64,000 nucleotides of DNA from Prochilodus magdalenae (taxonomy: Eukaryota; Chordata; Actinopteri; Characiformes; Prochilodontidae): assembly GCA_024036415.1 (NCBI GenBank), contig JAMWET010000748.1, positions 405,001-469,000 of the forward strand, read 5' to 3'. Position numbers and translations under genes: made by a program. Positions 47,201-55,100 of this stretch are shown in pieces. The notes beneath the pieces were generated by a model that saw only the letters and a program-made list of their open reading frames with translations, searched no databases and was not told where the DNA came from. Every line of letters begins with the position of its first letter. Position 1 is the first letter of the stretch.

Positions 47201-47641
47201 ACATTCTGACATGAGAAGGAGCATGAAAGGTACAGTACACAGTAAGCTATTCTGAGTGCAGGCTCCGACTCTGCTCACTAGTTATAACCAGTGTACCTTT
47301 TTATGGCTGCAAATGTTCCTTGTTTGATTTTGTTTTAGTATTTTGTAAACTTCTAAAGGTTAAGTGTGATTTATAATCACTAGTAACTGCCCTAAAGCCA
47401 GTGTAATGGTGTGTGCACACACTCTTTATGACAGGTCTCCAGTGGTGGCTACACCTCCATAGGGAACGTACGTGACCCGGTAAACCCAGGCCCCAGGGAC
47501 AAGATGGAGAGCTTTTTCCTCGGGGAGACTCTGAAGTACCTGTTTCTGCTGTTCTCCGACAACCCAGAGCTGATCAGCCTGGATAAGTACGTTTTCAACA
47601 CGGAGGCCCATCCCCTCCCCATCTGGCCCTCTGCCTCATGA
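28286..47641 (+). CDS. man1b1: ER mannosyl-oligosaccharide 1,2-alpha-mannosidase (ERManI, GH47), complete, 13 coding exons
   Basis: Type II membrane enzyme that trims mannose from Man9GlcNAc2 on N-glycoproteins and helps commit misfolded proteins to ER-associated degradation. The spliced product is 667 residues (human about 699). A short cytosolic tail is followed by a signal-anchor at residues 46-62, a low-complexity luminal stem to about 205, and the GH47 domain. Landmarks: [10 protein letters not shown] and [18 protein letters not shown] in exon 7; acid residues aligned with human E330, D463 and E599 are E298 (FEST), D431 (GARADSYY) and E566 (LRPET). The calcium-binding Thr is T655 (FNTEAHP). 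The conserved disulfide cysteines are C495 and C524. The start ATG matches the internal human Met of MYPPPPPPPHRDF and has an in-frame TGA immediately before it. All splice phases agree. It follows the collagen gene on the same strand with its own CpG-rich promoter. Confidence 0.97.
29421..29677. mobile_element. Dispersed MITE family 'M', copy 3 (inverted orientation)
   Basis: 'aaagaaaaacaagtatctcc' at the left and 'cattggacagcaacgatat' at the right are the two inverted ends. The interior matches copies 1 and 2 in reverse. In man1b1 intron 2. Confidence 0.7.
30184..30445 (+). mobile_element. tRNA-derived SINE, family 'S', most complete copy
   Basis: The head 'tagaggttaaggaaccagcc', then 'accggttcagttatc', resembles pol III A and B boxes. 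The body holds 'gggctgcccacc' and 'ctgccctctagtg'. Partial copies at 8140, 17915 and 62640 share these blocks. Confidence 0.65.
31338..31446 (+). CDS. man1b1: man1b1 exon 3 (signal-anchor)
   Basis: Encodes [11 protein letters not shown] followed by the hydrophobic run [17 protein letters not shown], the single transmembrane anchor, then PSLSEQWR. It aligns with human [11 protein letters not shown] and its anchor. 109 bp, ending phase 1. Confidence 0.95.
31447..32516. other. man1b1 intron 3
   Basis: AT-rich intron of about 1.07 kb; I recognise nothing in it. Confidence 0.55.
32517..32683 (+). CDS. man1b1: man1b1 exon 4 (luminal stem)
   Basis: Encodes a Pro- and acidic-rich stretch ([13 protein letters not shown], then [13 protein letters not shown]). 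Sequence is poorly conserved as expected for the stem, but phases match (1 to 0) and NAPVLPKPQ resembles human NPPVLPAPQ. Confidence 0.88.
33110..33420 (+). mobile_element. Tc1 transposase fragment, fourth family
   Basis: The plus strand reads KSVLWSDG and then [25 protein letters not shown], the catalytic-core pattern of Tc1 transposases, with the conserved Asp after the Trp-Ser lost or shifted. Only this middle portion remains. In man1b1 intron 4. Confidence 0.7.
33955..34422. mobile_element. hAT-like non-autonomous element
   Basis: Ends CCAGGGCT at 33955 and AGAGCCCTGG to 34422 are inverted. Near the right end is the palindrome GGTCGCACTGGTGCGACC (34332-34349) and a second one around 'aggtccataggacct'. 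No matching 8-bp target duplication is visible. Confidence 0.45.
34425..34987 (-). mobile_element. Tc1/mariner fragment, family 'T', copy 5
   Basis: The minus strand reads [18 protein letters not shown], a textbook Tc1/mariner core motif, plus [10 protein letters not shown]. The right end is intact (ends before TA at 34988-34989). The left part is missing where the hAT-like element abuts. Confidence 0.75.
35133..35269 (+). CDS. man1b1: man1b1 exon 5 (luminal stem)
   Basis: Starts [15 protein letters not shown] and ends KEAKTVI plus two bases. RGPP and the TVI end match human positions leading into SWRGA. 137 bp, phase 0 to 2. Confidence 0.9.
35888..36000 (+). CDS. man1b1: man1b1 exon 6 (end of stem)
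   Basis: Encodes [15 protein letters not shown], close to human SWRGAVIEPEQGTEL, then a variable Gly/Glu/Ala-rich tail. 113 bp, phase 2 to 1. Confidence 0.93.
36755..36989. mobile_element. Dispersed MITE family 'M', copy 4
   Basis: Left 'cagtccaaagaaaaacatgt' and right 'ttttttagacagaaacgaaat' ends; the interior 'gagctgctgtttacac' matches other copies. Confidence 0.65.
37878..37976. repeat. (TA)n followed by poly-T before the exon 7 acceptor
   Basis: TA repeats (37878-37923) followed by two T runs (37924-37956 and 37962-37976), ending 15 bp before the AG at 37989-37990. Confidence 0.9.
37991..38182 (+). CDS. man1b1: man1b1 exon 7 (start of GH47 domain)
   Basis: Encodes [18 protein letters not shown] and then [18 protein letters not shown] before [10 protein letters not shown], the N-terminal GH47 signature. 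Its acceptor follows an unusual (TA)n plus poly-T run. 192 bp, phase 1 to 1. Confidence 0.97.
38284..38432 (+). CDS. man1b1: man1b1 exon 8 (first catalytic Glu)
   Basis: Encodes [17 protein letters not shown], then [18 protein letters not shown]. The Glu of FEST corresponds to human E330. The upstream intron is only 101 bp. 149 bp, phase 1 to 0. Confidence 0.97.
38560..38660 (+). pseudogene. Decayed duplicate of the man1b1 exon 9 acceptor and first codons
   Basis: 'gttgtctcag' then 'aaaggcgctggctctagatt' closely parallels the true 'gttctcctag' then 'aaagacattggctcaagatt' at 38770-38799, about 156 bp away. The similarity extends roughly 25 bp into the upstream intron. The copy soon loses frame, so it is a relic of a tandem duplication. 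Confidence 0.5.
38780..38968 (+). CDS. man1b1: man1b1 exon 9 (GH47)
   Basis: Encodes [18 protein letters not shown], the HPPRWT segment and [17 protein letters not shown], all conserved in GH47. 189 bp, phase 0. A decayed copy of its acceptor region lies about 156 bp upstream. Confidence 0.97.
38969..40587. other. man1b1 intron 9
   Basis: About 1.6 kb, AT-rich; I see no exon or clear repeat. Confidence 0.5.
40588..40778 (+). CDS. man1b1: man1b1 exon 10 (catalytic Asp)
   Basis: Encodes [17 protein letters not shown], then [20 protein letters not shown]. The Asp of GARAD corresponds to human D463. 191 bp, phase 0 to 2. Confidence 0.97.
40920..41186 (-). mobile_element. tRNA-derived SINE on the minus strand
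   Basis: Reverse complement from 41186: GTGTAGCTCAGCGGATAACC (A box) and GGGGTTCGAATCCCAG (B box). The head cannot form a full cloverleaf (no D-stem partner), so it is not a tRNA gene. The adjoining 'catttatggcatttagctgacgctc' block is a widespread teleost repeat. Confidence 0.65.
41185..41250. repeat. (TA)n microsatellite
   Basis: About 66 bp of TA at the boundary of the minus-strand SINE. Confidence 0.95.
42532..42588. repeat. (TGTC/TGCC)n microsatellite
   Basis: About 57 bp of imperfect tetranucleotide repeats. Confidence 0.9.
44353..44473 (+). CDS. man1b1: man1b1 exon 11 (GH47)
   Basis: Encodes [17 protein letters not shown] and [18 protein letters not shown], matching human LLEDYVEAIEGV and TFVGELAHGR. 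121 bp, phase 2 to 0. The preceding intron is 3.6 kb and repeat-rich. Confidence 0.96.
44779..44973 (+). CDS. man1b1: man1b1 exon 12 (disulfide cysteines)
   Basis: Encodes [18 protein letters not shown] and [21 protein letters not shown]495 and C524 align with the human C527-C556 disulfide needed for activity. 195 bp, phase 0. Confidence 0.97.
45520..45651 (+). CDS. man1b1: man1b1 exon 13 (catalytic Glu)
   Basis: Encodes [18 protein letters not shown] and [15 protein letters not shown]. The Glu of RPET corresponds to human E599. 132 bp, phase 0. Confidence 0.97.
45708..47035. repeat. 30-bp minisatellite with 60-bp higher order in man1b1 intron 13
   Basis: Unit approximates 'ttcagctagtgcactgctca' plus 10 bp. 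It is regular from 45708 to about 46260 and degenerate to about 47035. Alternate units differ consistently, giving a 60-bp period. Because 30 is divisible by three, long Ala/Ser/Thr-rich ORFs are open on both strands; they are not genes. Confidence 0.95.
47435..47641 (+). CDS. man1b1: man1b1 exon 14 (C-terminus, calcium Thr, stop)
   Basis: Encodes [34 protein letters not shown] and [15 protein letters not shown] with TGA at 47639-47641. The Thr of FNTEAHP ligates calcium in GH47. A cryptic donor (gtacgt) sits inside the exon after 47586. Confidence 0.97.
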   Translation, partial: VSSGGYTSIGNVRDPVNPGPRDKMESFFLGETLKYLFLLFSDNPELISLDKYVFNTEAHPLPIWPSAS

Positions 47642-49890
47642 CCGCAGCTCCAGCTGCAGGGACTGAATCTTCCACATGGGCGTAGAACCCTCCACAAGCT
47701 CCTCACGAGGCAGATACCGTACCTGAGGTGGACAGCTTTGCGACAAGGATTGTCATCACAGAATGGGTGAACAGAATTGCTCTTACCTTCACACGAATGG
47801 GGTTTTCTCAGTGGCTGGTTTTGGTGGGGGTGGTGGTGGTGAAAGGTCTGGCAGGACTATACATGAGCTATGTAAGGCATGCACGGACCTGATTGGAGAT
47901 ATATACGTGTGAGTTGAGTCATCAGAACTGAAGATATGCGTGATGTAAGGTTGTTCAATAATCTGGCCACTTTAAGAGTTACCATGCAGCCACAAAAAGA
48001 CGAGACGAAACTGTGATGTGGGCATTGTAAGGGTTTATCTCCAAATAACTTGAGACACTAAAGAAAGACTGTTCAATCACATACACTGTGACCGTTGCCT
48101 AGCACTTTGATGTAAAAACGAAGGATTACATTTTTTTTTCTTTGGCATTTTTTAAAATCTACTTGTGTGTATTGATGCACTCGATGTTTGTATTTCATCG
48201 TGTTGACTGTACAGGCTCTTGCACAGGGACCCTGCAAATACATTAATGAATATTCCCTTTATAAGATGCAGGAGACATTCGGGACCATGTCGAACGCTGG
48301 GCTGTTTATTTTCAGAGTTATGTTTATTTGGTGTTTGTAAGACCTCTGAGATTTTAATGCCTTTCTGTTTATTTCATCCGACGTTTTTAGCACTTTAGCA
48401 GAAGCCGGTGACTTGATTTAGTGGGACTCCCCACGGAGCCTCTTGTATTGCAGTGCCATAGTGCGTTGTGATCAACAGCTTTCACCAGCTGTGAAACAGA
48501 CTCCGCAAACTGAACGTAGGTTCCTTTCAAGTTGTGATACAAAAAAAAAAAAATAAGGTCTCCTTTTAGGAAACATTTTGAGTTTGCATATTTGATAGTA
48601 AACACTTTTTTTACCCGTAGAAGTGACTGAATGCCTGAACTCCATTGATTTACACTGGGAAACTGAGAATCCTGTATCATTGATTCATCTCAGATCTACA
48701 CAGATACACTGGTGCCTGTCTGCACAGAGTATGCACATGTATTAGTGCTTGCACATCCGATCCAGCGCCTGTGTTTCGTGCGGTTCAGCGTTTTATGTGC
48801 AATCCAAGTTTCAGAGTTGCTGTTTGCCGTGTCATGTGTTTTTGTTTACCCTGTCAATTTGTAGGCTTATCTGCCTGTGGTCACGCGTGCTGTCATGTGC
48901 TTTAAGCCTCCTAGACCTGTCAGGCTATGATGAGTTAAGCCTTCAGCGACATTGCGAGCTCCTCTGCGTTTATAACAGCGATGATGGGCGTCCGTGGCCC
49001 TGCACTGTAGCATCTTCTCCGCCCAGCTCCTTCCTGCCTGCTCCTGGCAGCGCGGTGGCAAATTCGACATTGTTTTTGTGCCTTTTGATGTACAGAATCC
49101 TGAAGCGCGTGCGATAAAAGACTGACAGCTCTGCTGCAATCCGTTTCCGGTGATTACCAGTGCTGGCATGTGCTCTCGACGACGGAGAGGCTCGTCTCAG
49201 GGTTCAGATGCTTTTAATAGTGAGGATGCTCTTGGAGAGTGTCTGTAATGCGTAGTCTAATGGAAAGCTGTGGAAAGTATACTTGATGGTGGAAACGTGG
49301 GGAAAGATTCTTATTTATTATGTGCAGATCTCGTAGGATGTCAGTAAATGACACATAAAGCCAATCATGGAAATCGCTGAAAGGGGCTATTATGTTTATC
49401 ATAATAGATATGTAAAGCGTTTTTAACAATGCAGTGCAGTAGAGCAGCCGGCAGCAGAGCTTTTTATTCAGAGCTCTGCTTAATCTACTCCAGTGATGTT
49501 TCTTAATAGTCTCTCTTCCATATTTTATCATGGATATGGCACTGGGCCTGTTTGGTATTTATGATGCAGGCTGTATCTGCTCTCAAGGGAGGGAAAAGTC
49601 TTGATCATTCATGTATCATGTACAATCGATACTCTTCAGACTCTTTGGTAGAATTTGTAGAATCAAAGACTTCCCTAGACTCCCAGCTCTCTCTCTTTGC
49701 TCCTGCTTTAGAGAATCTGCCTTGCTTCTTATGGCTGCTTCGTCAGGTTATGTTGTCAGAGGTTTTTCTCTTTTCTTTTCTTTACTTTTTTTATTATTCC
49801 ACTGACTGAAGCTTTGTACCAAGATCTGTAAATATACATTCATTTTCTCTACATCATTTCAGTCCTCAAATAAAAAGATTTCACCTAAAT
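47642..49890 (+). other. man1b1: Probable man1b1 3' UTR
   Basis: Follows the stop codon. The first canonical AATAAA I find is at 49869-49874. Length would be about 2.2 kb. No other coding exon is supported here. Confidence 0.5.
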
Positions 49891-50062
49891 GAGTTCTGTT
49901 GGATATGAATATTTGAAGAAGCATTTCTTTGTGTGGGTACATCACAGGGCTTACTTTACTTTAAACTGTTTGGGATTGTGGGGGATTTTACTATCACTGC
50001 TCAGTTTCTTGATGATACTTGTCTTAGTACAGCTGTAGAGAATTGTACATGTTTATATTTAG

Positions 50063-51330
50063 TAGGGAGAGGTGGGGTTGAAGGAAGGGAGGGAGAGGTG
50101 GGGTTGAAGTGAGGGAGGGAGAGGTGGTGTGGAAGGGAGGGAGAGGTGGGGTTAGAAGGAAGGGAGAGAGAGGTGGGGTTGAAGGAAGGGAGGGAAAGGT
50201 GGGGTTGAAGGAAGGGAGGGAGAGGTGGGGTTGAAGTGAGGGAGGGAGAGGTGGGGTTGAAGGAAGGGAGGGAGAGATGGGGTTGAAGGAAGGGAGGGAG
50301 AGGTGGGGTTGAAGGAAGGGAGGGAGAGGTGGGGTTGAAGTGAGGGAGGGAAAGGTGGTGTGGAAGGGAGGGAAAGGTGGGGTTGAAGTGAGGGAGGGAG
50401 GGAGAGGTGGGGTTGAAGTGAGGGAGGGAGAGGTGGGGTTGAAGGAAGGGAGGGAGAGGTAGGTTTGAAGTGAGGGAGAGGGTTGGGGTTGAAGGATGGG
50501 AGGGAGAGGTGGGGTTGAAGGAAGGGAGGGAGAGGTGGGGTTGAAGGAAGGGAGGGAGAGGTGGGGTTGAAGTGAGGGAGCGAGAGGTGGGGTAGAAGTG
50601 GGAAAAGGGGTTGGAGGGAGGTAATGAGAGATGGGGTTGATGTGAGAGAGGTAGAGGTGGGATTGACGGTGGGGTTGAAGGGAGACGTGGGGTTGACGGG
50701 AGGGAGTGGTGGGGTTGACGGGAAGGAGGGAGAGGTGGGGTTGAAGTGAGGGAGGGAGAGGTGGGGTTAAAGTGAGGGAGGAGGTTGAAGTGAGGGAGGG
50801 AGAGATGGGGTTGAAGTGAGGGAGGGGGTTGAAGTGAGGGAGGGAGAGGTGGGGTTGAAGTGAGGGAGGGAGAGGTGGGGTTAAAAGGGAGAGGTGGGGT
50901 TGAAGTGAGGGAGGGAGAGGTGGGGTTGAAGGAAGGAAGGGAGGGAGAGGTGGGGTTGAAGTGAGGGAGCGAAAGGTGGGGTAGAAGGGGTTGGAGGGAG
51001 GTAATGAGAGATGGGGTTGATGTGAGAGAGGTAGAGGTGGGATTGACGGTGGGGTTGAAGGGAGAGGTGGGGTTGACGGGAAGGAGGGAGTGGTGGGGTC
51101 GATGGGAGGGAATGGTGGGGTCGATGGGAGGGAATGGTGGGGTCGATGGGAGGGAGTGGTGGGGTCGATGGGAGGGAGTGGTGGGGTCGATAGGAGGGAG
51201 GGAGAGGTGGGGTAGAAGGGGGAGAAGGGGTTGGAGGGAGGTAATGAGAGATAGGGTTGATAGTTGATGTGAGAGAAGGAGAGGTGGGATTGACGGTGGG
51301 AGGAAGGGAGAGGTGGGGTTGACGGGTGGG
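50063..51330. repeat. G-rich minisatellite (about 22-27 bp unit)
   Basis: Dozens of variants of GGGAGGGAGAGGTGGGGTTG plus a short linker on the plus strand. The last part (51060-51200) shifts to a variant with 'ggtggggtcgatgggaggga'. The plus strand is almost free of C. Confidence 0.95.
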
Positions 51331-51714
51331 GTGTTCAGTTATTTGTAATGTGCGGCCTATGCCTCTTCAATAAGATGTAAAGTCTAGTTTTAGCCTGTTG
51401 TATGCTCACTGCACCCGACATGTGGATTACAGTGTGAGTGTAGTTTCTATCTGCTCAGGAATTCCTGTGAATCCCACGTTACTGTGCACCTGACGTGGGT
51501 TTATGTGCTCCTGCTTTCTCTGTTTCTCCTTCCACAGTAACGTCTGCACATCATTCCAGTTGCTCTCTTGACCCCAGCCTTTCTACTGCAGCTCATCATA
51601 GTTGTGTGGAGAACTGTGATTATGGAATTTGATTCAGTTGCTTGACCTGTAGGAAGTCTCTCAAGTGTTTCATGCTTAGAACCATAATGTGATGCTACAT
51701 CTCTGTTTGTGTAG

Positions 51715-51940
51715 AGGCCAGAACAACCCGATGATCAAACTTCCCATAATGGACCTGCAGCGCCGAGCTGACTGTCTTCATGTGGAGAGAGTTAAGGGTA
51801 ATGCTGTGATCACAGAGCTGGTGATGGTTCCTGGAGGAGAATCTGCCCCCGGTGCTTTCGGTTATGCCCACAACACAGACAATTTCCTGCTTGACTGCGA
51901 GCTGAGCTTGATGCAAACTCTGCGGCTTCCTGAGTGGTGA
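51715..51940 (+). CDS. Unrecognised possible terminal coding exon
   Basis: After a fair acceptor (ctctgtttgtgtag) comes a 75-codon open stretch beginning GQNNPMIKLPIMDLQRRAD, containing CLHVERVKGNAVITEL and ending TLRLPEW with TGA at 51938-51940. It is more GC-rich than its surroundings. I do not recognise the protein. Phase (2) is compatible with a cryptic donor inside man1b1 exon 14 (after 47586), which would give an alternative C-terminus. The antisense strand is also open over this stretch, so chance is possible. Confidence 0.35.
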
Positions 51941-52559
51941 AAGAGCACGCAATTACCTGCCTCTTAGTGTGAGCGACACAGAAGTCAAATCCACTTGTTC
52001 TCAGCCCTGTGAGATTTTCTCTTTTTGAATGTGACTCGGAGGTTTAACTGGCTGTAGAGCTTCACCGAGACGGACTACTTTGGCCTTAGGGTATCTTGCT
52101 GTGTCTGTTTTCTTGGATTTGGCACATGACCATCATTAGTTTTTATATGGGGTAAGCGCTAAGGTTATTAATGCCTGGTTCTGAATCTAAAATGATTAAA
52201 ATAATAATTTTTTGAAGTGGCACCAAACTAACCTGATGCCCGGGTAGACGGAAATCTCTGTGGTAGAGTGGGGCAGTTATAATTGGTCTCTGGGCATTAA
52301 TAGAAATCATTATTGATGTAGTGACAGAAAACAGAACACATTTCTAGGGTTAGCATACCTTTATTAATCTGGCATTCTTTTCAGGAGACGTCCTTTAAGT
52401 TGTCCAACTAAATCAGCACCTCTAAAGTTCAGTCTTAGAAGTTGGTTGTGATGTCTGCTTCTTGTGATCCAAGTAATCCCAAACACATTAGGTGATGCTG
52501 AGGTCTGGACACAGAGGTGGTCGGTCCATTTTTCTGAGAATACCATGTTCTTTAGTAAA

Positions 52560-52870
52560 GGCACTGGTTCTATATAGAACCATTTCCTAGTGGAGAATGT
52601 GCTGCATATCGCCACCTGTGACTGAGATGTACCTAATAGGATGTAATGCCTCCATGAGCACAAGTTTACAGCTGTGATTGGATTTGGCATGTACTGGACA
52701 AGTTTCTGGATGTAGGCCACATCAGTGTTCAGCCACTCCTGCATTAAAGAATTGTGCAGTTGGGCCAGATTTGGTGGATGCCTTCCCTGGAACATTTAGA
52801 CTGCTGGTAGATTTTATGCCCGTGCTGGTAGACCTGCAGATGTAGGTACTTTATTCGCACTATGGTCTTT
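52560..52870 (-). mobile_element. Mariner/Tc1 transposase C-terminal remnant, second family
   Basis: The minus strand reads RHPPNLAQLHNSLMQEWL and then YIQKLVQYMPNPITAV, matching the C-terminal pattern of Tc1/mariner transposases. A related sequence is at 9755-10250. Confidence 0.6.
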
Positions 52871-53109
52871 GGCATGCCCAAATGCAGTCCCTCCTTTTAG
52901 CCAGTCATTAACATCTGCTCTGGAGCCATTTACCACACATGGAACGAGATATTCTCTGCACTGTACCACCTCTTCTCAATCTATGAATCCCGTCACTCAC
53001 ACCCCGCAGAGATTTACCCCATCAGCCTTGTGCAGCGCCATCTATCAAATATTTACTACATTAAACACACAGGGTGACTCAATTTTTGTTTGCTGAGCTT
53101 ATTTTACCT

Positions 53110-53290
53110 TCAGTGGAAGTGAATAGAACTAGACATTTTACAATCAAGTCATTTTAGAGATTTCTTTTGGTTCATTCATTATTACATTTACACTCAATGC
53201 AAAGAGCAATGTGCATTTTCAGAGTTTGTCAAAAACTTAAGAAATTACTAAAATGGAGGTACAAGGTTTTGGCAGCAATAGGGTTCTATG
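53110..53290. mobile_element. Possible degenerate MITE family 'M' copy
   Basis: Shares 'ttggttcattcattat' and 'tttacactcaatg' style interior with the inverted copy at 29421, without clear ends. Confidence 0.35.
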
Positions 53291-54769
53291 GAGCACTAAA
53301 AAGCTCTATGCACTAAGCTGATGTTATAATGTTGAGCTTGTAACAATAGAAGAAGCCTTTTTGGTGCTATGTAGAATTCCTTTCAAAACACATTTATTAA
53401 AGAACCTTTAAAAAACACCCTTTTAAGTGTGCACTGTAGATAAACATGAAGAAAGCACAGAGAGACAGCACAAGCACATAAAATGCAGAAACTTGTGTAG
53501 GTCAATTAATAGGAAATCTCAGCATAGGAAGATAAATATAACGTTTAAAAGCTAAAACTGAATATTTAAATTAAACAGTCAAATGAAATAACAGCATGAT
53601 TAACAGCACTTGACTGCGTTATAGCTGTGTGTATGACCTCAGTGTGTTGTGGACGGTGTACCTCAGGGCATGGTTTTGTTTTTGGGGCTGCTGTAGGCTC
53701 TTCCCGCCTGGGCCTAAGGGTGTGCATTAGTGTGCAACAGCAGCAGGCATGGGCTGCTGGGAGATCCCCCAGATGCTAGGAGCCAAACGCAGCAGCTGTG
53801 GCAGAGTGCTTTCAGCTTTCTCTGAGCCTTTTGTGAAAGATTTGAACTTTTGAATGGCCCTTTTAAAAAGGCAAATGGGGGAAAGAGATAATTTGGCACT
53901 CTAAGAATTTATTCCTTATGTGAATAGTCCTGCGCAAGATCCTATTCTACCAGGACTTCTGGCTATTCTGTGCTTGAATAACTCAAGAATAATACATTTA
54001 CTCATAGGCAGACTAGTTGACAGATTAAAGGCGGTCTGGGTCAGTAAAGGTTGGGACTGGTACACGACAATGTGAGCAATATCCGTGAACATAAAGCAAT
54101 GTGTTTTTTCAACAGCGATTGGAGATGGGTTCCGAGTAATGATTCTGATACGAGCACTTTATAGTGCTGCCGTGAGCCGGAGGATGAAGAGGACGGATGT
54201 CGGCTGCTTCCTGTGGATTATTCATGATTGGGTGAGAATGAGTCTGAATGGAACCTTGACATCACGATGAATTTATCCAGGCACAGGGTGAGAAAAAGAT
54301 GAGGGCAGTGGAACAGATGGCGATGTTCAATCTCTTGTTCAATCTCAGCCCTCATATGCTGCACATTCACTTGCTCATCCGACATTTCTCAAGAGTGTAA
54401 ACAGGGAGTTTGTTATTTTTACTGCAGCCTCTGCTCTCCTGACAAGGCTTTAGATATCGGAACATCACTGTGGGGTGCATTAGTGAGGTCAGATGGTCCT
54501 GAAGCTGGATAATCACTTCTGGATCATGCCAACTTGTCCCAGAGGTACTGGATGGAAACACCATCACTACAGAGCATGCAGTTCCACTGCTCCACAGCCC
54601 AGTGCTGGCAGGCTATACAGCCCTAGCTGGCACTTAGCATTCGATATGGTGACTTTAGTCTTGTGTGCAACTGCTCCAGAGCATCCCTTTTAATTGGCTA
54701 TGCTTTTCTATGGGGTTTAAACAAACTGTATGTGTGAAGTGTGAGAACATTTGTGTCAGAAATAGTACT

Positions 54770-55100
54770 GAAAATATGCTGATCTATGCTGGCCAATATT
54801 AGTCGGTAACCCAGTGTTGTCATGCTGGTTGACCAACATGGCAGCACCCAAAACACAAGACTGGTTTTGCTGGTGATCAGCATAGTAATGTTCCTTCCTG
54901 CAGACCAGCATGCCACCATACAAAGCACAACATATGGGTTATGTTATGATCAGCATATTAACACCCGTCAGTGCTGACTAGCACACCACTATCCAAAACT
55001 GGTATAACTGATGATTGGCAGCTTCACATCCATTGCTGCTGACCAGCATAGCAGCATCCATAACACAACATTTGCTGGTGCTTAGTTCTGCTGTTCCATG
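54770..55100. repeat. Degenerate tandem repeat with 'gctgaccagcat' units
   Basis: Several imperfect units each containing GACCAGCAT, CAGCATCCA and AAAACACAACAT, spaced about 60-70 bp. This resembles a repeat common in fish genomes. Confidence 0.6.

Noticed and set aside
51004..51267. Gly/Trp/Arg-rich ORF in the G-rich minisatellite
   Set aside because: Pure tandem repeat translation; variant units shift frame elsewhere in the same array.
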